This document shows positions 52,499-61,591 of a DNA stretch of 64,000 nt, one piece after another; the first letter of the stretch is position 1; each line of letters starts with the position of its first letter. Under the pieces are notes generated by a model, which made no database searches, was not told the DNA's origin, and worked only from the letters and a program-made list of their open reading frames with translations. The translations under genes and the position numbers were made by a program. This DNA is from Kocuria rhizophila (GTDB lineage: Bacteria > Actinomycetota > Actinomycetes > Actinomycetales > Micrococcaceae), in contig NZ_RCOM01000001.1 of the NCBI RefSeq assembly GCF_003667225.1, positions 62,001 to 126,000 of the forward strand, written 5' to 3'.

Positions 52499-54885
52499 CC
52501 ACCCGGGAGGTGCCCGAGCCGCTGCCCCTGGACATGCCGCCCGGGGCCGGTCGCACTGCGCGGACGACCGCTCTGGAACCGCAGGCGGCGCCGTCCCCGG
52601 ACACGGGGGCCACCGCAGAGGAGGCCCCCGCCCCGCCCCCGGCGCAGACGCGGTCCCACTCGGCCTTCGTGGGGCTGCTGGACCAGCCGCTCACCCGCTA
52701 CGTCCCCGGCTCCTCGCCGCGCTCCACCGTGGCCCTGCTCGCCAAGGACCTCGGAATCACCACCGTGGGCCAGCTGCTGGACCACGCACCGCGGCGCTAC
52801 ATCCACCGGGGCAGGATCCAGGCGCTCACGGACCTCGTGGCCGGGGAACGGACGTCGTTCGTGGCCCGCGTGGAGTCCTCCAGCACCCGCCGCATGCGCA
52901 GCGATCCCCGGCGCAGTCTCACGGACGTCGTGGTGGCGGACGACTCCGGGGCCCAGCTGAAGATCACGTTCTTCAACGCCTACTCCGCGCAGAAGGACCT
53001 CCCGGTGGGGTCCCTGGCCCTGTTCACGGGCAAACCCGAGTTCTACCGGGGTGAGCTGTCCATGACGGGGGCGGACTACGCGCCCGTGGAGACCCCCGAG
53101 GCCGTGTCCGGGGCCTCGTCGGAGACCGGTGAGCTGATGCCCATCCCGGTGTACCCGGAGGCCGGCAAGCTGACCACGCCGAGGATCGGCAAGGTGGTGC
53201 AGCAGCTGCTGCTCACCGCTGACCTGGACTCTCTCGAGGACCCGCTCGCCCCGGAGCTGCGGGACGCGGAGGAGCTGCCTCCCCTGGGCCGGGCCTACCG
53301 GGACCTGCACCGCCCCGAGACGGTCGAGGCGTACGAGCGGGCCCGCCGTCGGTTCCGCTTCCAGGAAGCGTTCGTCCTGCAGACCGAGCTCGTCCGCCGG
53401 CGGGCGGAGCACGCGTCCCACCCGGCGGATCCGCGCCCGCCGCGCGAGGACGGAATCCTCGCGAGTTTCGACGCGTCCCTGCCGTTCGCGCTGACCCCTG
53501 GACAGCGCGAGGTGGGGGAGCAGATCTCGGACGAGCTCGCGGGCACCGCGCCCATGAACCGGCTGCTGCAGGGTGACGTGGGGTCCGGCAAGACCGTGGT
53601 GGCCCTTCGTGCCATGCTGCAGGTCGTGGACCACGGTGGCCAGGCCGCGATGCTCGCACCCACCGAGGTGCTCGCCACCCAGCACTACGAGAAGATCACG
53701 GCCGCGCTCGGCCCGCTCGCCGAGCCCGGGCGGCTCGGCGGGGACCCCCTGGCCACGGGCGTCACCCTGCTCACGGGCAGCATGTCCGTGCCCGCGCGGC
53801 GCAGGGCCCTGCTGGACATCGCGAGCGGGGCCTCCGGGATCGTGGTGGGCACCCACGCCCTGATCCAGGAGAACGTGCAGTTCGCGGACCTCGGGCTGGC
53901 CGTGGTGGACGAGCAGCACCGTTTCGGCGTGGAGCAGCGGGACGCCCTGCGGGGCAAGGCCGCGAGCACACCGCACACCCTCGTGATGACCGCCACGCCC
54001 ATTCCGCGCACCGTGGCCATGACGGTCTTCGGGGACCTGGACGTCTCCACCCTGCGTGAGCTGCCCGGGGGCCGCCGCCCCATCACCACCCACGTGGTGG
54101 GTCTCGCGGAGCACGGGCCCTCGTGGGAGCGCCGGGTCTGGTCCCTCGCCGCGGAGCACGTGGCCGCAGGACGGCAGGTCTACGTGGTGGCCCCCAAGAT
54201 CGGCGACGACGCCGCCCTGCCGCCCTTCGCGTCCCTGCGCGCCTCCCTGGAGGCCCAGCAGGAGGAGCCGGAACCCGCCACCGTGGCGTGGCTCCAGGAG
54301 CTCGTGGCGGCCCAGCCCGAGCTGCGCTCCGCGCGGATCGCGGTGCTGCACGGGCGCCAGGACACCGGCACGAAGGCCGGGACCATGGCGGCGTTCGACG
54401 CCGGCGAGGTGGACGTGCTCGTGTCCACCACCGTGGTGGAGGTGGGTGTGGACGTGCCCAATGCCACGCTCATGGTGGTGGTGGACCCCGAGCGCTTCGG
54501 GATCTCCCAGCTCCACCAGCTGCGGGGCCGGATCGGACGTGGCGAGCACGCGAGCACGTGCCTGCTGGTCACCCGCGTGGCGCCGGACCACCCTGCCCGG
54601 GCCCGGCTGGACGCGGTGGCCGCCACCACTGACGGCTTCGAGCTCGCGGAGGCGGACCTGAAGCTCCGCAAGGAGGGAGACATCCTCGGGGCCTCCCAGT
54701 CCGGCGGTCGTTCCGGGCTGCGCTGGGTGGGCGCCCTGCGGGACGAGGCGCTCGTGGCACGGGCCCGGAACGCCGCGGAGGCCGTCATCCGGGAGGACCC
54801 AGGGCTCGGGAACCACCCCGTGCTGCGGGAGAGCATCGAGCGTGTGCTGGACGAGGACCGACAAGCATTTCTGGAGCGAGGATGA
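52495..54885 (+). CDS. recG: ATP-dependent DNA helicase RecG
   Basis: Branch-migrating helicase for stalled forks and recombination intermediates. 796 residues with a disordered Pro/Ala-rich N-terminal extension of about 55 before the wedge domain (LTRYVPGSSPRSTVALLAKDLGI in parts). Helicase motifs: I MNRLLQGDVGSGKTVVAL, Ia LAPTEVLATQH, II VVDEQHRFGVEQR (DEQH box), III VMTATPIPRT, and C-terminal VSTTVVEVGVDVPNAT and QLRGRIGRGE. GTG start overlaps the DAK2 stop; its stop overlaps rsmD. Confidence 0.95.
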   Translation: MTTREVPEPLPLDMPPGAGRTARTTALEPQAAPSPDTGATAEEAPAPPPAQTRSHSAFVGLLDQPLTRYVPGSSPRSTVALLAKDLGITTVGQLLDHAPRRYIHRGRIQALTDLVAGERTSFVARVESSSTRRMRSDPRRSLTDVVVADDSGAQLKITFFNAYSAQKDLPVGSLALFTGKPEFYRGELSMTGADYAPVETPEAVSGASSETGELMPIPVYPEAGKLTTPRIGKVVQQLLLTADLDSLEDPLAPELRDAEELPPLGRAYRDLHRPETVEAYERARRRFRFQEAFVLQTELVRRRAEHASHPADPRPPREDGILASFDASLPFALTPGQREVGEQISDELAGTAPMNRLLQGDVGSGKTVVALRAMLQVVDHGGQAAMLAPTEVLATQHYEKITAALGPLAEPGRLGGDPLATGVTLLTGSMSVPARRRALLDIASGASGIVVGTHALIQENVQFADLGLAVVDEQHRFGVEQRDALRGKAASTPHTLVMTATPIPRTVAMTVFGDLDVSTLRELPGGRRPITTHVVGLAEHGPSWERRVWSLAAEHVAAGRQVYVVAPKIGDDAALPPFASLRASLEAQQEEPEPATVAWLQELVAAQPELRSARIAVLHGRQDTGTKAGTMAAFDAGEVDVLVSTTVVEVGVDVPNATLMVVVDPERFGISQLHQLRGRIGRGEHASTCLLVTRVAPDHPARARLDAVAATTDGFELAEADLKLRKEGDILGASQSGGRSGLRWVGALRDEALVARARNAAEAVIREDPGLGNHPVLRESIERVLDEDRQAFLERG

Positions 54886-55502
54886 CACGCATCATTGCCG
54901 GCCGCGCCGGGGGACAGCACCTCAAATCCGTGCCGGGCTCGGCCACCCGGCCCACCACGGACCGCGTCAAGGAGTCCCTGTTCGGCAGGCTGGACGCGTG
55001 GGGCATGTGCGAGGACGCCCGCGTGCTGGACCTCTTCGCCGGCTCCGGCGCCCTCGGGCTGGAGGCCGCCAGCCGGGGCGCAGCCACGGTCACGCTCGTG
55101 GAGAAGGCGGGAGCCGCGGCCAGGGTGTGCCGGGAGAACGCGGCGCTGCTGGCGGCGTCGTGCCCCGGGGCGAAGATCACCACGGTGCACGCGGGCGTGG
55201 CCGGCTATCTCGGGCGGGCTCCCTTCCACCGCTGGGACCTCGTGCTCGCGGACCCGCCCTATCCGCTGGAGAACGAGGAGCTCGCGCGCATGCTCTCGCT
55301 GCTCGTGGGGCGGCTGGGTCCGGGCGGGGTGATCGCGGTCGAACGCTCCGCACGCACCGGGGAACCGGCGTGGCCGAAGGGGCTGCGCCGTTTCGAGACC
55401 AGCGAACACGGTGAGACGGTCATCTGGTACCTGGAGACGGACGAGGAGTCGGACACGGCCACCACGCAGGACGCGGCCGAGGGCGGTGCCGCGCACGGCT
55501 GA
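54882..55502 (+). CDS. rsmD: 16S rRNA (guanine(966)-N(2))-methyltransferase RsmD
   Basis: SAM-dependent methyltransferase acting on 16S rRNA. 206 residues. MTRIIAGRAGGQHLKSVPG and TRPTTDRVKESLFGRL at the N-terminus, SAM motif VLDLFAGSGALGLEAASRGA and catalytic LVLADPPYPL (DPPY) are diagnostic. ATG overlaps the recG stop (ATGA). The Glu/Ala-rich tail is not conserved. Confidence 0.94.
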   Translation: MTRIIAGRAGGQHLKSVPGSATRPTTDRVKESLFGRLDAWGMCEDARVLDLFAGSGALGLEAASRGAATVTLVEKAGAAARVCRENAALLAASCPGAKITTVHAGVAGYLGRAPFHRWDLVLADPPYPLENEELARMLSLLVGRLGPGGVIAVERSARTGEPAWPKGLRRFETSEHGETVIWYLETDEESDTATTQDAAEGGAAHG

Positions 55503-55510
55503 CGGATCGT

Positions 55511-55542
55511 CGCCCGCCGCCCGGGAGACCGCGCGGCGGGCG
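55511..55542. terminator. Hairpin between convergent rsmD and aminotransferase
   Basis: CGCCCGCCGC pairs with GCGGCGGGCG across a 12-base loop, midway between the two stop codons; usable in both directions. Confidence 0.65.
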
Positions 55543-55545
55543 GGC

Positions 55546-56787
55546 TCAGACAGCCGCGACCAGCCCGGCCATCGCGGCGCGCAGCACGTCCGCGCGTTTG
55601 CAGAAGGCGAGCCGCAGCCAGTCCGCGTACAGGCCCTGGTTGGCGGGGCCCGCGAACGCCGACACCGGAATGCCCACGACGCCCGCGTTCTCCGCCCAGT
55701 GCTGGGCGAGTCCCGCGGCATCGCCGACACCGGCCAGGGGGTAGTGGTTGCTCACGTCCGCCACCGCGAAGAACGTGCCCTGCGGCTCGGGCGGGGTGAG
55801 ACCCGCGGACCGCAGCCCGGACACCACCACGTCCCGGCGCTCGCGGTAGTCCTCCCGCAGACCCTCGAAGAACTGCGGAGGCAGGGACAGGGCCGCCGCC
55901 ACGGCGTGCTGCAACGGGGCCGCCGCGCTGTGGGACAGGTACGTCTTCACGGCCACGACGCCGCGCAGCAGCTCACGGGGTCCGGTCACCCAGCCCACGC
56001 GCCACCCCGTGGCGGAGAACGTCTTGCCTGCGGAGGACACGCTCAGGGTGCGGGACGCCGCGCCGGGGAGAGTGCTCAGCGGCCGGTGGGGCCCGTCGAA
56101 GCGCAGGTGCTCGTAGACCTCGTCGGTGACGACCACGGCGTCGAACTCCGTGGCCAGCTCCACGACCAGCTCCTGGAACTCCCGGGAGGCCACCGTGCCC
56201 GTGGGGTTGTGGGGGTCGTTGAGCACCACAGCGCGGGTGCGCGGGGAGAACGCCGCGCGCACGTCGTCGGGGTCGGGTGTGAACGCGGGCGGCAGCAGCG
56301 GCACGGGGACCGCGGTGGCTCCCGCGAACTCCACCACGGCGCCGTAGAGGTCGTAGCGGGGCTCGAACAGCACCACCTCGTCGCCGGGCTGCAGCAGGGA
56401 CAGCAGCGCCGCAGTGACACCCTCGGTGGCGCCGGCGCACACGAGCACCTCCGTGTCCGGATCCACGTCCAAGCCGTAGTGCGTGGCCTGGTGCGCGGCG
56501 ACGGCCTCACGGAGCGCGGGGACCCCGATGATGGGGGCGTACTGGTGGTGACCGGCCTGCAGGGCGGCCGCCGCGGCGTCGAGCATCTGCTGCGGCGGGT
56601 CGAAGTCCGGGAAGCCCTGGCCCAGGTTGATTGATCCGGTGCGCCGGGCCAGGCCTGTCATCTCCTCGAACACCGTGGAGCGCAGGCCCCCGGCGGCGTC
56701 CAGGAGCCCTCCGCCGGCCGCCATGCGCTGCCAGGGCGCGCGTACGGCGGACGTGGGGGAGGAGAGGTTCTCAGCGGCGGATGTCAT
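55546..56787 (-). CDS. Class I/II pyridoxal-phosphate aminotransferase
   Basis: A 413-residue fold-type I transaminase. NLGQGFPDFDPPQQML near the N-terminus, YAPIIGVPALREAVA, NDPHNPTGTVAS, VVTDEVYEHL and the PLP-lysine SSAGKTFSATGWRVGW place it with the methionine/kynurenine aminotransferase (KAT/YbdL-like) or succinyldiaminopimelate aminotransferase (DapC) branch. The specific substrate is not certain; DapC-like activity is frequently assigned in actinobacteria. The ATG follows TAGACT by six bases. Confidence 0.87.
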   Translation of the reverse strand: MTSAAENLSSPTSAVRAPWQRMAAGGGLLDAAGGLRSTVFEEMTGLARRTGSINLGQGFPDFDPPQQMLDAAAAALQAGHHQYAPIIGVPALREAVAAHQATHYGLDVDPDTEVLVCAGATEGVTAALLSLLQPGDEVVLFEPRYDLYGAVVEFAGATAVPVPLLPPAFTPDPDDVRAAFSPRTRAVVLNDPHNPTGTVASREFQELVVELATEFDAVVVTDEVYEHLRFDGPHRPLSTLPGAASRTLSVSSAGKTFSATGWRVGWVTGPRELLRGVVAVKTYLSHSAAAPLQHAVAAALSLPPQFFEGLREDYRERRDVVVSGLRSAGLTPPEPQGTFFAVADVSNHYPLAGVGDAAGLAQHWAENAGVVGIPVSAFAGPANQGLYADWLRLAFCKRADVLRAAMAGLVAAV

Positions 56788-56793
56788 GGGCCC

Positions 56794-56799
56794 AGTCTA
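56794..56799 (-). promoter_or_regulatory. -10 hexamer of aminotransferase gene
   Basis: Minus strand TAGACT ends six bases before the ATG at 56787; context nearly identical to that of the gene at 7773. Confidence 0.5.
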
Positions 56800-56911
56800 G
56801 GAACTCCGACCCCACCGCACGCGGGGTCTGCACGTCCGGGGCGCACAGACCCGGTGGGTGCGCGGCTCGGCGCCCCCGGGAACGCAGGCCCCGCGGGAGA
56901 CCCGCTGCCGC

Positions 56912-56917
56912 TAGGGT
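56912..56917 (+). promoter_or_regulatory. -10 hexamer of coaD
   Basis: TAGGGT ends six bases before the coaD ATG. Confidence 0.5.
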
Positions 56918-56923
56918 GGGCCC

Positions 56924-57394
56924 ATGCGACGCGCCATCTGCCCGGGTTCCTTCGACCCCCTGCACCTCGGTCACTGCGCGGTGATCCGCCGCGCCACCCA
57001 CATCTTCGACGAGGTGGTCGTGGCGGTGTCCACGAACCCGAACAAGAGCCACCGCTTCAGCGAGGCGCGGCGGATCGAGCTGGTGCGCCAGGTCTTCGCG
57101 GACGAGCCCGCCGTGGTCGTGGAGCCACTGGAGTCCGGACTGATCGCGGACTACGCCGAGCGCCGGGAGGCCGTGGCCCTGGTCAAGGGTCTGCGCAACG
57201 GCGCCGACTATGACTACGAGCTGCCCATGGCCACCATGAACCGCTCGCTGACCGGCGTGGAGACCGTGTTCCTGCCCGGTGAGCCCTCCCTGCTGCACGT
57301 GTCCTCCTCCCTGGTCATGGAGGTGGCCGCGCTCGGCGGGGACATCGCGTCCTTCGTGCCGCCCGAGGTGCTGCACGCCATCAAGATCCGCTGA
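56924..57394 (+). CDS. coaD: Phosphopantetheine adenylyltransferase
   Basis: Penultimate step of coenzyme A synthesis, transferring AMP to 4'-phosphopantetheine. 156 residues. CPGSFDPLHLGHCAVI contains the nucleotidyltransferase HxGH motif; VAVSTNPNKSH, VKGLRNGADYDYELPMATMN and VSSSLVMEVAALGGDI are conserved. The 214-base gap that follows contains only weak hairpins before the DUF177 promoter. In many actinobacteria coaD follows rsmD directly; here the aminotransferase separates them. Confidence 0.94.
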   Translation: MRRAICPGSFDPLHLGHCAVIRRATHIFDEVVVAVSTNPNKSHRFSEARRIELVRQVFADEPAVVVEPLESGLIADYAERREAVALVKGLRNGADYDYELPMATMNRSLTGVETVFLPGEPSLLHVSSSLVMEVAALGGDIASFVPPEVLHAIKIR

Positions 57395-57568
57395 GCGGGC
57401 GGCGTCGGGCACCGGGCCGGGGCTGGCGGACGGGCCGCTCGCGGTGACGGCCCAGCGGCCGGCGGGCACGCAGGCACGTGCGGCAGTCGGCGCACGGGCT
57501 CATGGGAAGCACGGGATCGCGAGAAACCTGGGCAGAGCTGAGGGATGAACCGCGGTCCTGCCGCGTGC

Positions 57569-57574
57569 TAGGAT
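57569..57574 (+). promoter_or_regulatory. -10 hexamer of DUF177-rpmF-rnc-mutM
   Basis: TAGGAT 34 bases before the GTG, so this operon has a short leader with a GGAG ribosome site, unlike the leaderless genes. Confidence 0.45.
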
Positions 57575-57608
57575 GTTCTGTCGGCCAGTGTCGTTAGCCA
57601 GGAGTTCC

Positions 57609-58199
57609 GTGAATCACCGCAACAGTTCAGCCCTCGCGTACAGCGTCAGGGAGCTGCAACACCGCCCGGGGACCATGGACACCCTGGATGTCGAGGCACC
57701 CGCACCGAAGGACTTCGGTACGGCGCTCATCGGTTCGCCCGAGGGCGCGCCCATGGAGCTGCAGCTGCGCCTGGAATCCGTCCACGACGGTATCCTGGTG
57801 TCCGGAACCGTGATCGTCAGTGTTCACGGGGAGTGCAGCAGATGCCTCGACCCCATTGACTACGAACTACCGGTCGACGTGCAAGAGCTTTTCGTCTTCG
57901 AACCGTCTCCGCAGGGTGACGAGAACGTCGAGGACGAGCAAGTGTATGAGGTGCGGGACGAGGAGATCGACCTCGAACCGATGCTTCGGGACGCAGTGAT
58001 CACTCAGCTGCCGTTCCAACCGGTGTGCCGGGCCGAGTGCCCGGGCCTGTGCGCCCAGTGCGGCGCACGGCTCGAGAACGACCCGGACCACCACCACGAC
58101 GTGAAGGATCCCCGCTGGTCCGCCCTCGCAGGGCTGCTGACCGACTCGGAGGATCCGGAACCGTCGGAGCCGACAACCGACACGAGAGAAGAGAGATAG
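57609..58199 (+). CDS. YceD/DUF177 family protein
   Basis: A 196-residue protein of the family found immediately before rpmF in most bacteria and linked to 23S rRNA accumulation. A CSRCLDP pair and [13 protein letters not shown] supply metal-type cysteines; acidic VQELFVFEP and [14 protein letters not shown] are typical. GTG start with AGGAG seven bases upstream. Co-transcribed with rpmF, two bases downstream. Confidence 0.9.
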   Translation: MNHRNSSALAYSVRELQHRPGTMDTLDVEAPAPKDFGTALIGSPEGAPMELQLRLESVHDGILVSGTVIVSVHGECSRCLDPIDYELPVDVQELFVFEPSPQGDENVEDEQVYEVRDEEIDLEPMLRDAVITQLPFQPVCRAECPGLCAQCGARLENDPDHHHDVKDPRWSALAGLLTDSEDPEPSEPTTDTREER

Positions 58200-58201
58200 C
58201 C

Positions 58202-58405
58202 GTGGCTGTTCCCAAGCGGAAAATGTCCCGTGCGAATACCCGCATGCGCCGGTCCCAGTGGAAGGCTCAGGCCCCCAAACTGGTGAAGACCGTGGAGAAT
58301 GGCAAGGTCAGCTACAGCCTGCCGCACCAGGCCAAGCTGGTCTCCGATTCCGCCGGCACCCCCTTGTTCTACGAGTACAAGGGTCGCAAGGTCGCTGACG
58401 CGTAA
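58202..58405 (+). CDS. rpmF: 50S ribosomal protein L32
   Basis: 67-residue ribosomal protein: [21 protein letters not shown] at the N-terminus (in parts: [18 protein letters not shown]) and [13 protein letters not shown] at the end. It has no cysteines, so it is the zinc-free form of L32. GTG start two bases after the DUF177 stop, with AAGAGAG upstream. Confidence 0.96.
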   Translation: MAVPKRKMSRANTRMRRSQWKAQAPKLVKTVENGKVSYSLPHQAKLVSDSAGTPLFYEYKGRKVADA

Positions 58406-58406
58406 G

Positions 58407-59111
58407 GTGACCGCTTTGCCGGATCCCGGCGAACTGCTTGAGCGTCTCGGTGTCGATCTCGACACCGAGACGCTTCGCATTGCGCTGACGCACCGCTCCT
58501 ACGCGTACGAGCACCCGGGGGAGGTGCACAACGAACGCCTGGAGTTCCTGGGGGACGCCGTGCTGCAGCTCGCGGTCACGGACGAGATCTACCACCGCTA
58601 CCCCGAGTGGGACGAGGGGCGCCTGGCCAAGCTGCGCGCCTCGGTGGTCTCCGCCCGCGCGCTGGCCGGTGTGGCCCGTTCCCTGGGGCTGGGCCCGCAC
58701 ATCCGCCTGGGCAAGGGCGAGGTGCGCACCCACGGCAGTGACAAAGCATCGATCCTCGCGGACACCACGGAGGCCGTCATCGGCGCCGTGTACGAGTCCC
58801 TGGGGCCCGTGCCCGCGCGTGACCTTGTGCTGCGGATGATGATCCCCCTGCTCGAGGACACCCGGGTGCTGCACGAGGGCAAGGACTGGAAGACCCACAT
58901 CGTGGAGCTCGTGGCACAGCACGGTCTGGGGACCGTGCGCTACGAGGTGGAGGGTACCGGCCCCGACCACGAACGCCACTTCACGGCGGATGCCGTGGTG
59001 GACGGGCAGGTGCTCGGCCACGGGGAGGGCACGTCCAAGAAGGCCGCCGAGCGCGCCGCGGCCGCCGCCGCGTGCGAGGCCCTGGCCACACGTCTGCCCG
59101 CGAAGGGCTGA
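58407..59111 (+). CDS. rnc: Ribonuclease III
   Basis: Double-stranded-RNA endonuclease for rRNA processing and mRNA turnover. About 234 residues. The RNase III signature [16 protein letters not shown], an EEG/EGR-type [29 protein letters not shown] with the second metal site, and a C-terminal dsRNA-binding domain ending [21 protein letters not shown] (in parts) are present. The GTG at 58407 is one base after rpmF's stop; a TTG at 58416 with AAGGTG six bases upstream is an equally good start. Confidence 0.94.
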   Translation: MTALPDPGELLERLGVDLDTETLRIALTHRSYAYEHPGEVHNERLEFLGDAVLQLAVTDEIYHRYPEWDEGRLAKLRASVVSARALAGVARSLGLGPHIRLGKGEVRTHGSDKASILADTTEAVIGAVYESLGPVPARDLVLRMMIPLLEDTRVLHEGKDWKTHIVELVAQHGLGTVRYEVEGTGPDHERHFTADAVVDGQVLGHGEGTSKKAAERAAAAAACEALATRLPAKG

Positions 59112-59118
59112 GCGCACC

Positions 59119-60048
59119 GTGCCCGAGCTGCCCGAGGTCGAGGTGGTCCGCCGCGGCGTCGAGCGCTGGGTGGTTGGCCGCACCGTCGAGTCCGTGCAGG
59201 TCTTCGACGCCCGTTCCCTGCGCCGCCACACCGCTGGTGTCCTGGACTTCCAGGAGCGCCTGGCCGGGTTGAGCGTGGACTCCGCACAGCGGCGCGGCAA
59301 GTTCCTGTGGCTCCCGCTGCGGGAGCGCCCCGGCAGCGAGCCGTCGCAGGCGCTGCTCGTGCACCTGGGCATGAGCGGCCAGCTCCTGGTGGCCTCCGCG
59401 GACCAGCCGCAGCCGCGCCACGAGCGCATCCGCCTCGCCCTCTCTCCGGCCCACGACGACGCCGGTGCCGCCCTCCCGGAGCAGGCCCGGTTCGTGGACC
59501 AGCGGATCTTCGGCGGCATGCTGCTCGATCCGCTCGTGCCCAGCACGGACGGTCACGGCACGGTGCCGGAGCACGCCGCGCACATTGCGCGCGACCCCCT
59601 GGACCCGCTCTTCGACGTGGACGCCTTCCACACCGCCCTGCGACGACGCCGCACCGGCCTGAAGCGCGCGCTGCTGGACCAGGGGCTGATCTCCGGGATC
59701 GGGAACATCTACGCGGACGAGGCTCTGTGGGCCGCCCGGCTGCACTGGGCCGCACCCACCGAGACGATGACCGCGCCCCGCACCCGCGCACTGGTGGCGG
59801 CGTGCCAGGAGGTCATGCGCCGCGCGCTGGCGGCGGGCGGCACGAGCTTCGACTCGCTGTACGTCAACGTGAACGGGGAGTCCGGGTACTTCTCACGCTC
59901 GCTCAACGCCTACGGCCGGGCGGGGCAACCCTGCCCGCGCTGCGCGGCGGCAGGGGAGGACGGCGTGATCGTGCGCGAGCAGTTCGCGAACCGCTCCTCG
60001 TACCGGTGCTCGCGGTGCCAGAGGCGGCCGAGGCGGTTCAGAGCGTAG
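59119..60048 (+). CDS. mutM: Formamidopyrimidine-DNA glycosylase
   Basis: Base-excision repair enzyme removing 8-oxoguanine and formamidopyrimidines. 309 residues. [12 protein letters not shown] supplies the catalytic Pro1/Glu2, the Lys lies in [25 protein letters not shown] carries the helix-two-turn-helix, and the C-terminal zinc finger is CPRC...CSRC. GTG start seven bases after rnc, in the same operon. Confidence 0.95.
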   Translation: MPELPEVEVVRRGVERWVVGRTVESVQVFDARSLRRHTAGVLDFQERLAGLSVDSAQRRGKFLWLPLRERPGSEPSQALLVHLGMSGQLLVASADQPQPRHERIRLALSPAHDDAGAALPEQARFVDQRIFGGMLLDPLVPSTDGHGTVPEHAAHIARDPLDPLFDVDAFHTALRRRRTGLKRALLDQGLISGIGNIYADEALWAARLHWAAPTETMTAPRTRALVAACQEVMRRALAAGGTSFDSLYVNVNGESGYFSRSLNAYGRAGQPCPRCAAAGEDGVIVREQFANRSSYRCSRCQRRPRRFRA

Positions 60049-60140
60049 CCCCCGCCGTGAGCCACAGGGGGTGGGCGGTCCCGGTCCCGTGAGGCCGTCC
60101 CTGACCCATCGCTGGCGGATCTGCCGGGGCCCGGAACGAG

Positions 60141-60172
60141 CGGTGCCCGCGACCGTGCGGTCGCGGGCACCG
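60141..60172. terminator. Hairpin between convergent mutM and oleD
   Basis: A perfect 15-bp inverted repeat (CGGTGCCCGCGACCG and its complement) around two bases, 22 bases before the oleD stop; usable in both directions. Confidence 0.85.
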
Positions 60173-60193
60173 TGGCGCTCAGAGGGGACAACA

Positions 60194-61591
60194 TCACTCC
60201 AGCGAGCGCACGCTCTGCAGGTCCGTGGACAGGTTGCTGTTCTCGCTGTCAGAGGCCACCGAGGCGCTCTCGGCGCGGGCGCGCTGCTCGTCCGCGACGT
60301 CCTCCACGCGCTCCAGGGACACCGACCCGGTGTTGCGCTGCGGGCGCGGGTGGTCCTGGTAGTACGCGGCCAACCGGGCAAAGCCCTCGTCCAGGCTCAC
60401 GGACGGAGTCCAGTCCAGCAGCTTTCGGGTCTCGCTCTGGTCGAACCAGTGCGCCGTGGAGAGCTGCTCGGCGAGGAACTCGGTCATGGGCGGCTCTCCG
60501 TCGCCCGCGCGCAGCTTGGCGGGCAGGTGCGGCCACACGGTCTCGATCACGCGGCCCGCGAGGCGCGCCGCCTTGCCCGGCACCGAGCGCGTGGGCGCGG
60601 GAGAGCCGGTGGCCCGGCACATCCGGGCGATCAGCTCGCCCACGGGGCGCGGCTCGCCGTTGGTGAGCACCAGGGCCCGGCCGTGCACGTGGTCGATGCG
60701 CTGCAGCGCCCGGACGATGCCCTCGGAGGCGTTGTCGATGTACGTGGTGTCGATCATCGCGGCACCGTGGTCCAGGTTGGGCATGCGCCCGGCGGCCGCA
60801 CGGTCCGCCACGCGCTCCACGAGCTGCGTGTCCCCGGGGCCCCACACGATGTGCGGGCGCACGGCGGCCACCTTGAGGTCCCGCTGCCCGTCCATGCTCA
60901 GGGCCAGCAGCTCGGCCGCAGCCTTGGAACGGGCGTAGTTGCCGCGCGCATTCTCCGGGTCAGCGGGCTCCGCGCCCGCTCCCTCGATCGAGACCCCGGT
61001 GTGGGCCACGGAGGGGGAGGACACGAACACCACGTTCTTCACGCCGGCGTTCTGCGCCTGGCACAGCAGGATGCGCGTGCCCGTGACGTTGACGCGCACG
61101 AACTCGGACCAGTCCCCGGTGAAGGAGACCTTGGCGGCCAGGTGCACGACGTCGTCCACGCCGTCCAGTGCGCGGGCCACGTCCTCGGGATCGGTCACCG
61201 AACCCAGCACCTCGTCCACGCCCTCGCGCTCGGCCACGGGAGCGTGACCGCGCTGGAACACGCGCACCTTCCAGCCGTGCGCAAGCAGCACGCGGGCGAC
61301 GTCGCCGCCGAGCATTCCGGACGCGCCCGTCACCAGGACGGTGCGGCCCGTGCCGTCGAGCTCGCCGTGGGTCACCGTGGCACCGCCGCGGTCCGGGTCC
61401 GCGATCTGTGCGGAGCCGGAGACGTCAGCACCCTGGGCATCGGGCCGAGCGGAAGGCTCGGACGAGGCCGGCGAGGACGCCGAGGAGGTGGGCCGGGGCG
61501 CCGCAGCCGGGCGGGCGGCGTCGGTGGCCGGTGCGCGGTGGCGCCCGGTGCCGCTGGGCTGTGCGGGGGTGTCGCGGGGATCGTCGCTCAC
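60194..61591 (-). CDS. oleD: 2-alkyl-3-oxoalkanoate reductase OleD
   Basis: NADPH-dependent short-chain-type reductase of long-chain olefin synthesis, reducing the beta-keto acid made by OleA. 465 residues, the first 85 a Pro/Ala/Ser-rich disordered tail. The Rossmann motif VLVTGASGMLGGDVARVLL begins at about residue 88; the catalytic YARSK (Tyr-x3-Lys) follows FVSSPSVAHTG; VRPHIVWGPGD is typical of 3-beta-HSD-like members. The ATG overlaps the stop of the upstream oleBC (ATGA). Recognition rests on this fusion partner, which matches the cluster known from Micrococcus luteus. Confidence 0.85.
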   Translation of the reverse strand: MSDDPRDTPAQPSGTGRHRAPATDAARPAAAPRPTSSASSPASSEPSARPDAQGADVSGSAQIADPDRGGATVTHGELDGTGRTVLVTGASGMLGGDVARVLLAHGWKVRVFQRGHAPVAEREGVDEVLGSVTDPEDVARALDGVDDVVHLAAKVSFTGDWSEFVRVNVTGTRILLCQAQNAGVKNVVFVSSPSVAHTGVSIEGAGAEPADPENARGNYARSKAAAELLALSMDGQRDLKVAAVRPHIVWGPGDTQLVERVADRAAAGRMPNLDHGAAMIDTTYIDNASEGIVRALQRIDHVHGRALVLTNGEPRPVGELIARMCRATGSPAPTRSVPGKAARLAGRVIETVWPHLPAKLRAGDGEPPMTEFLAEQLSTAHWFDQSETRKLLDWTPSVSLDEGFARLAAYYQDHPRPQRNTGSVSLERVEDVADEQRARAESASVASDSENSNLSTDLQSVRSLE

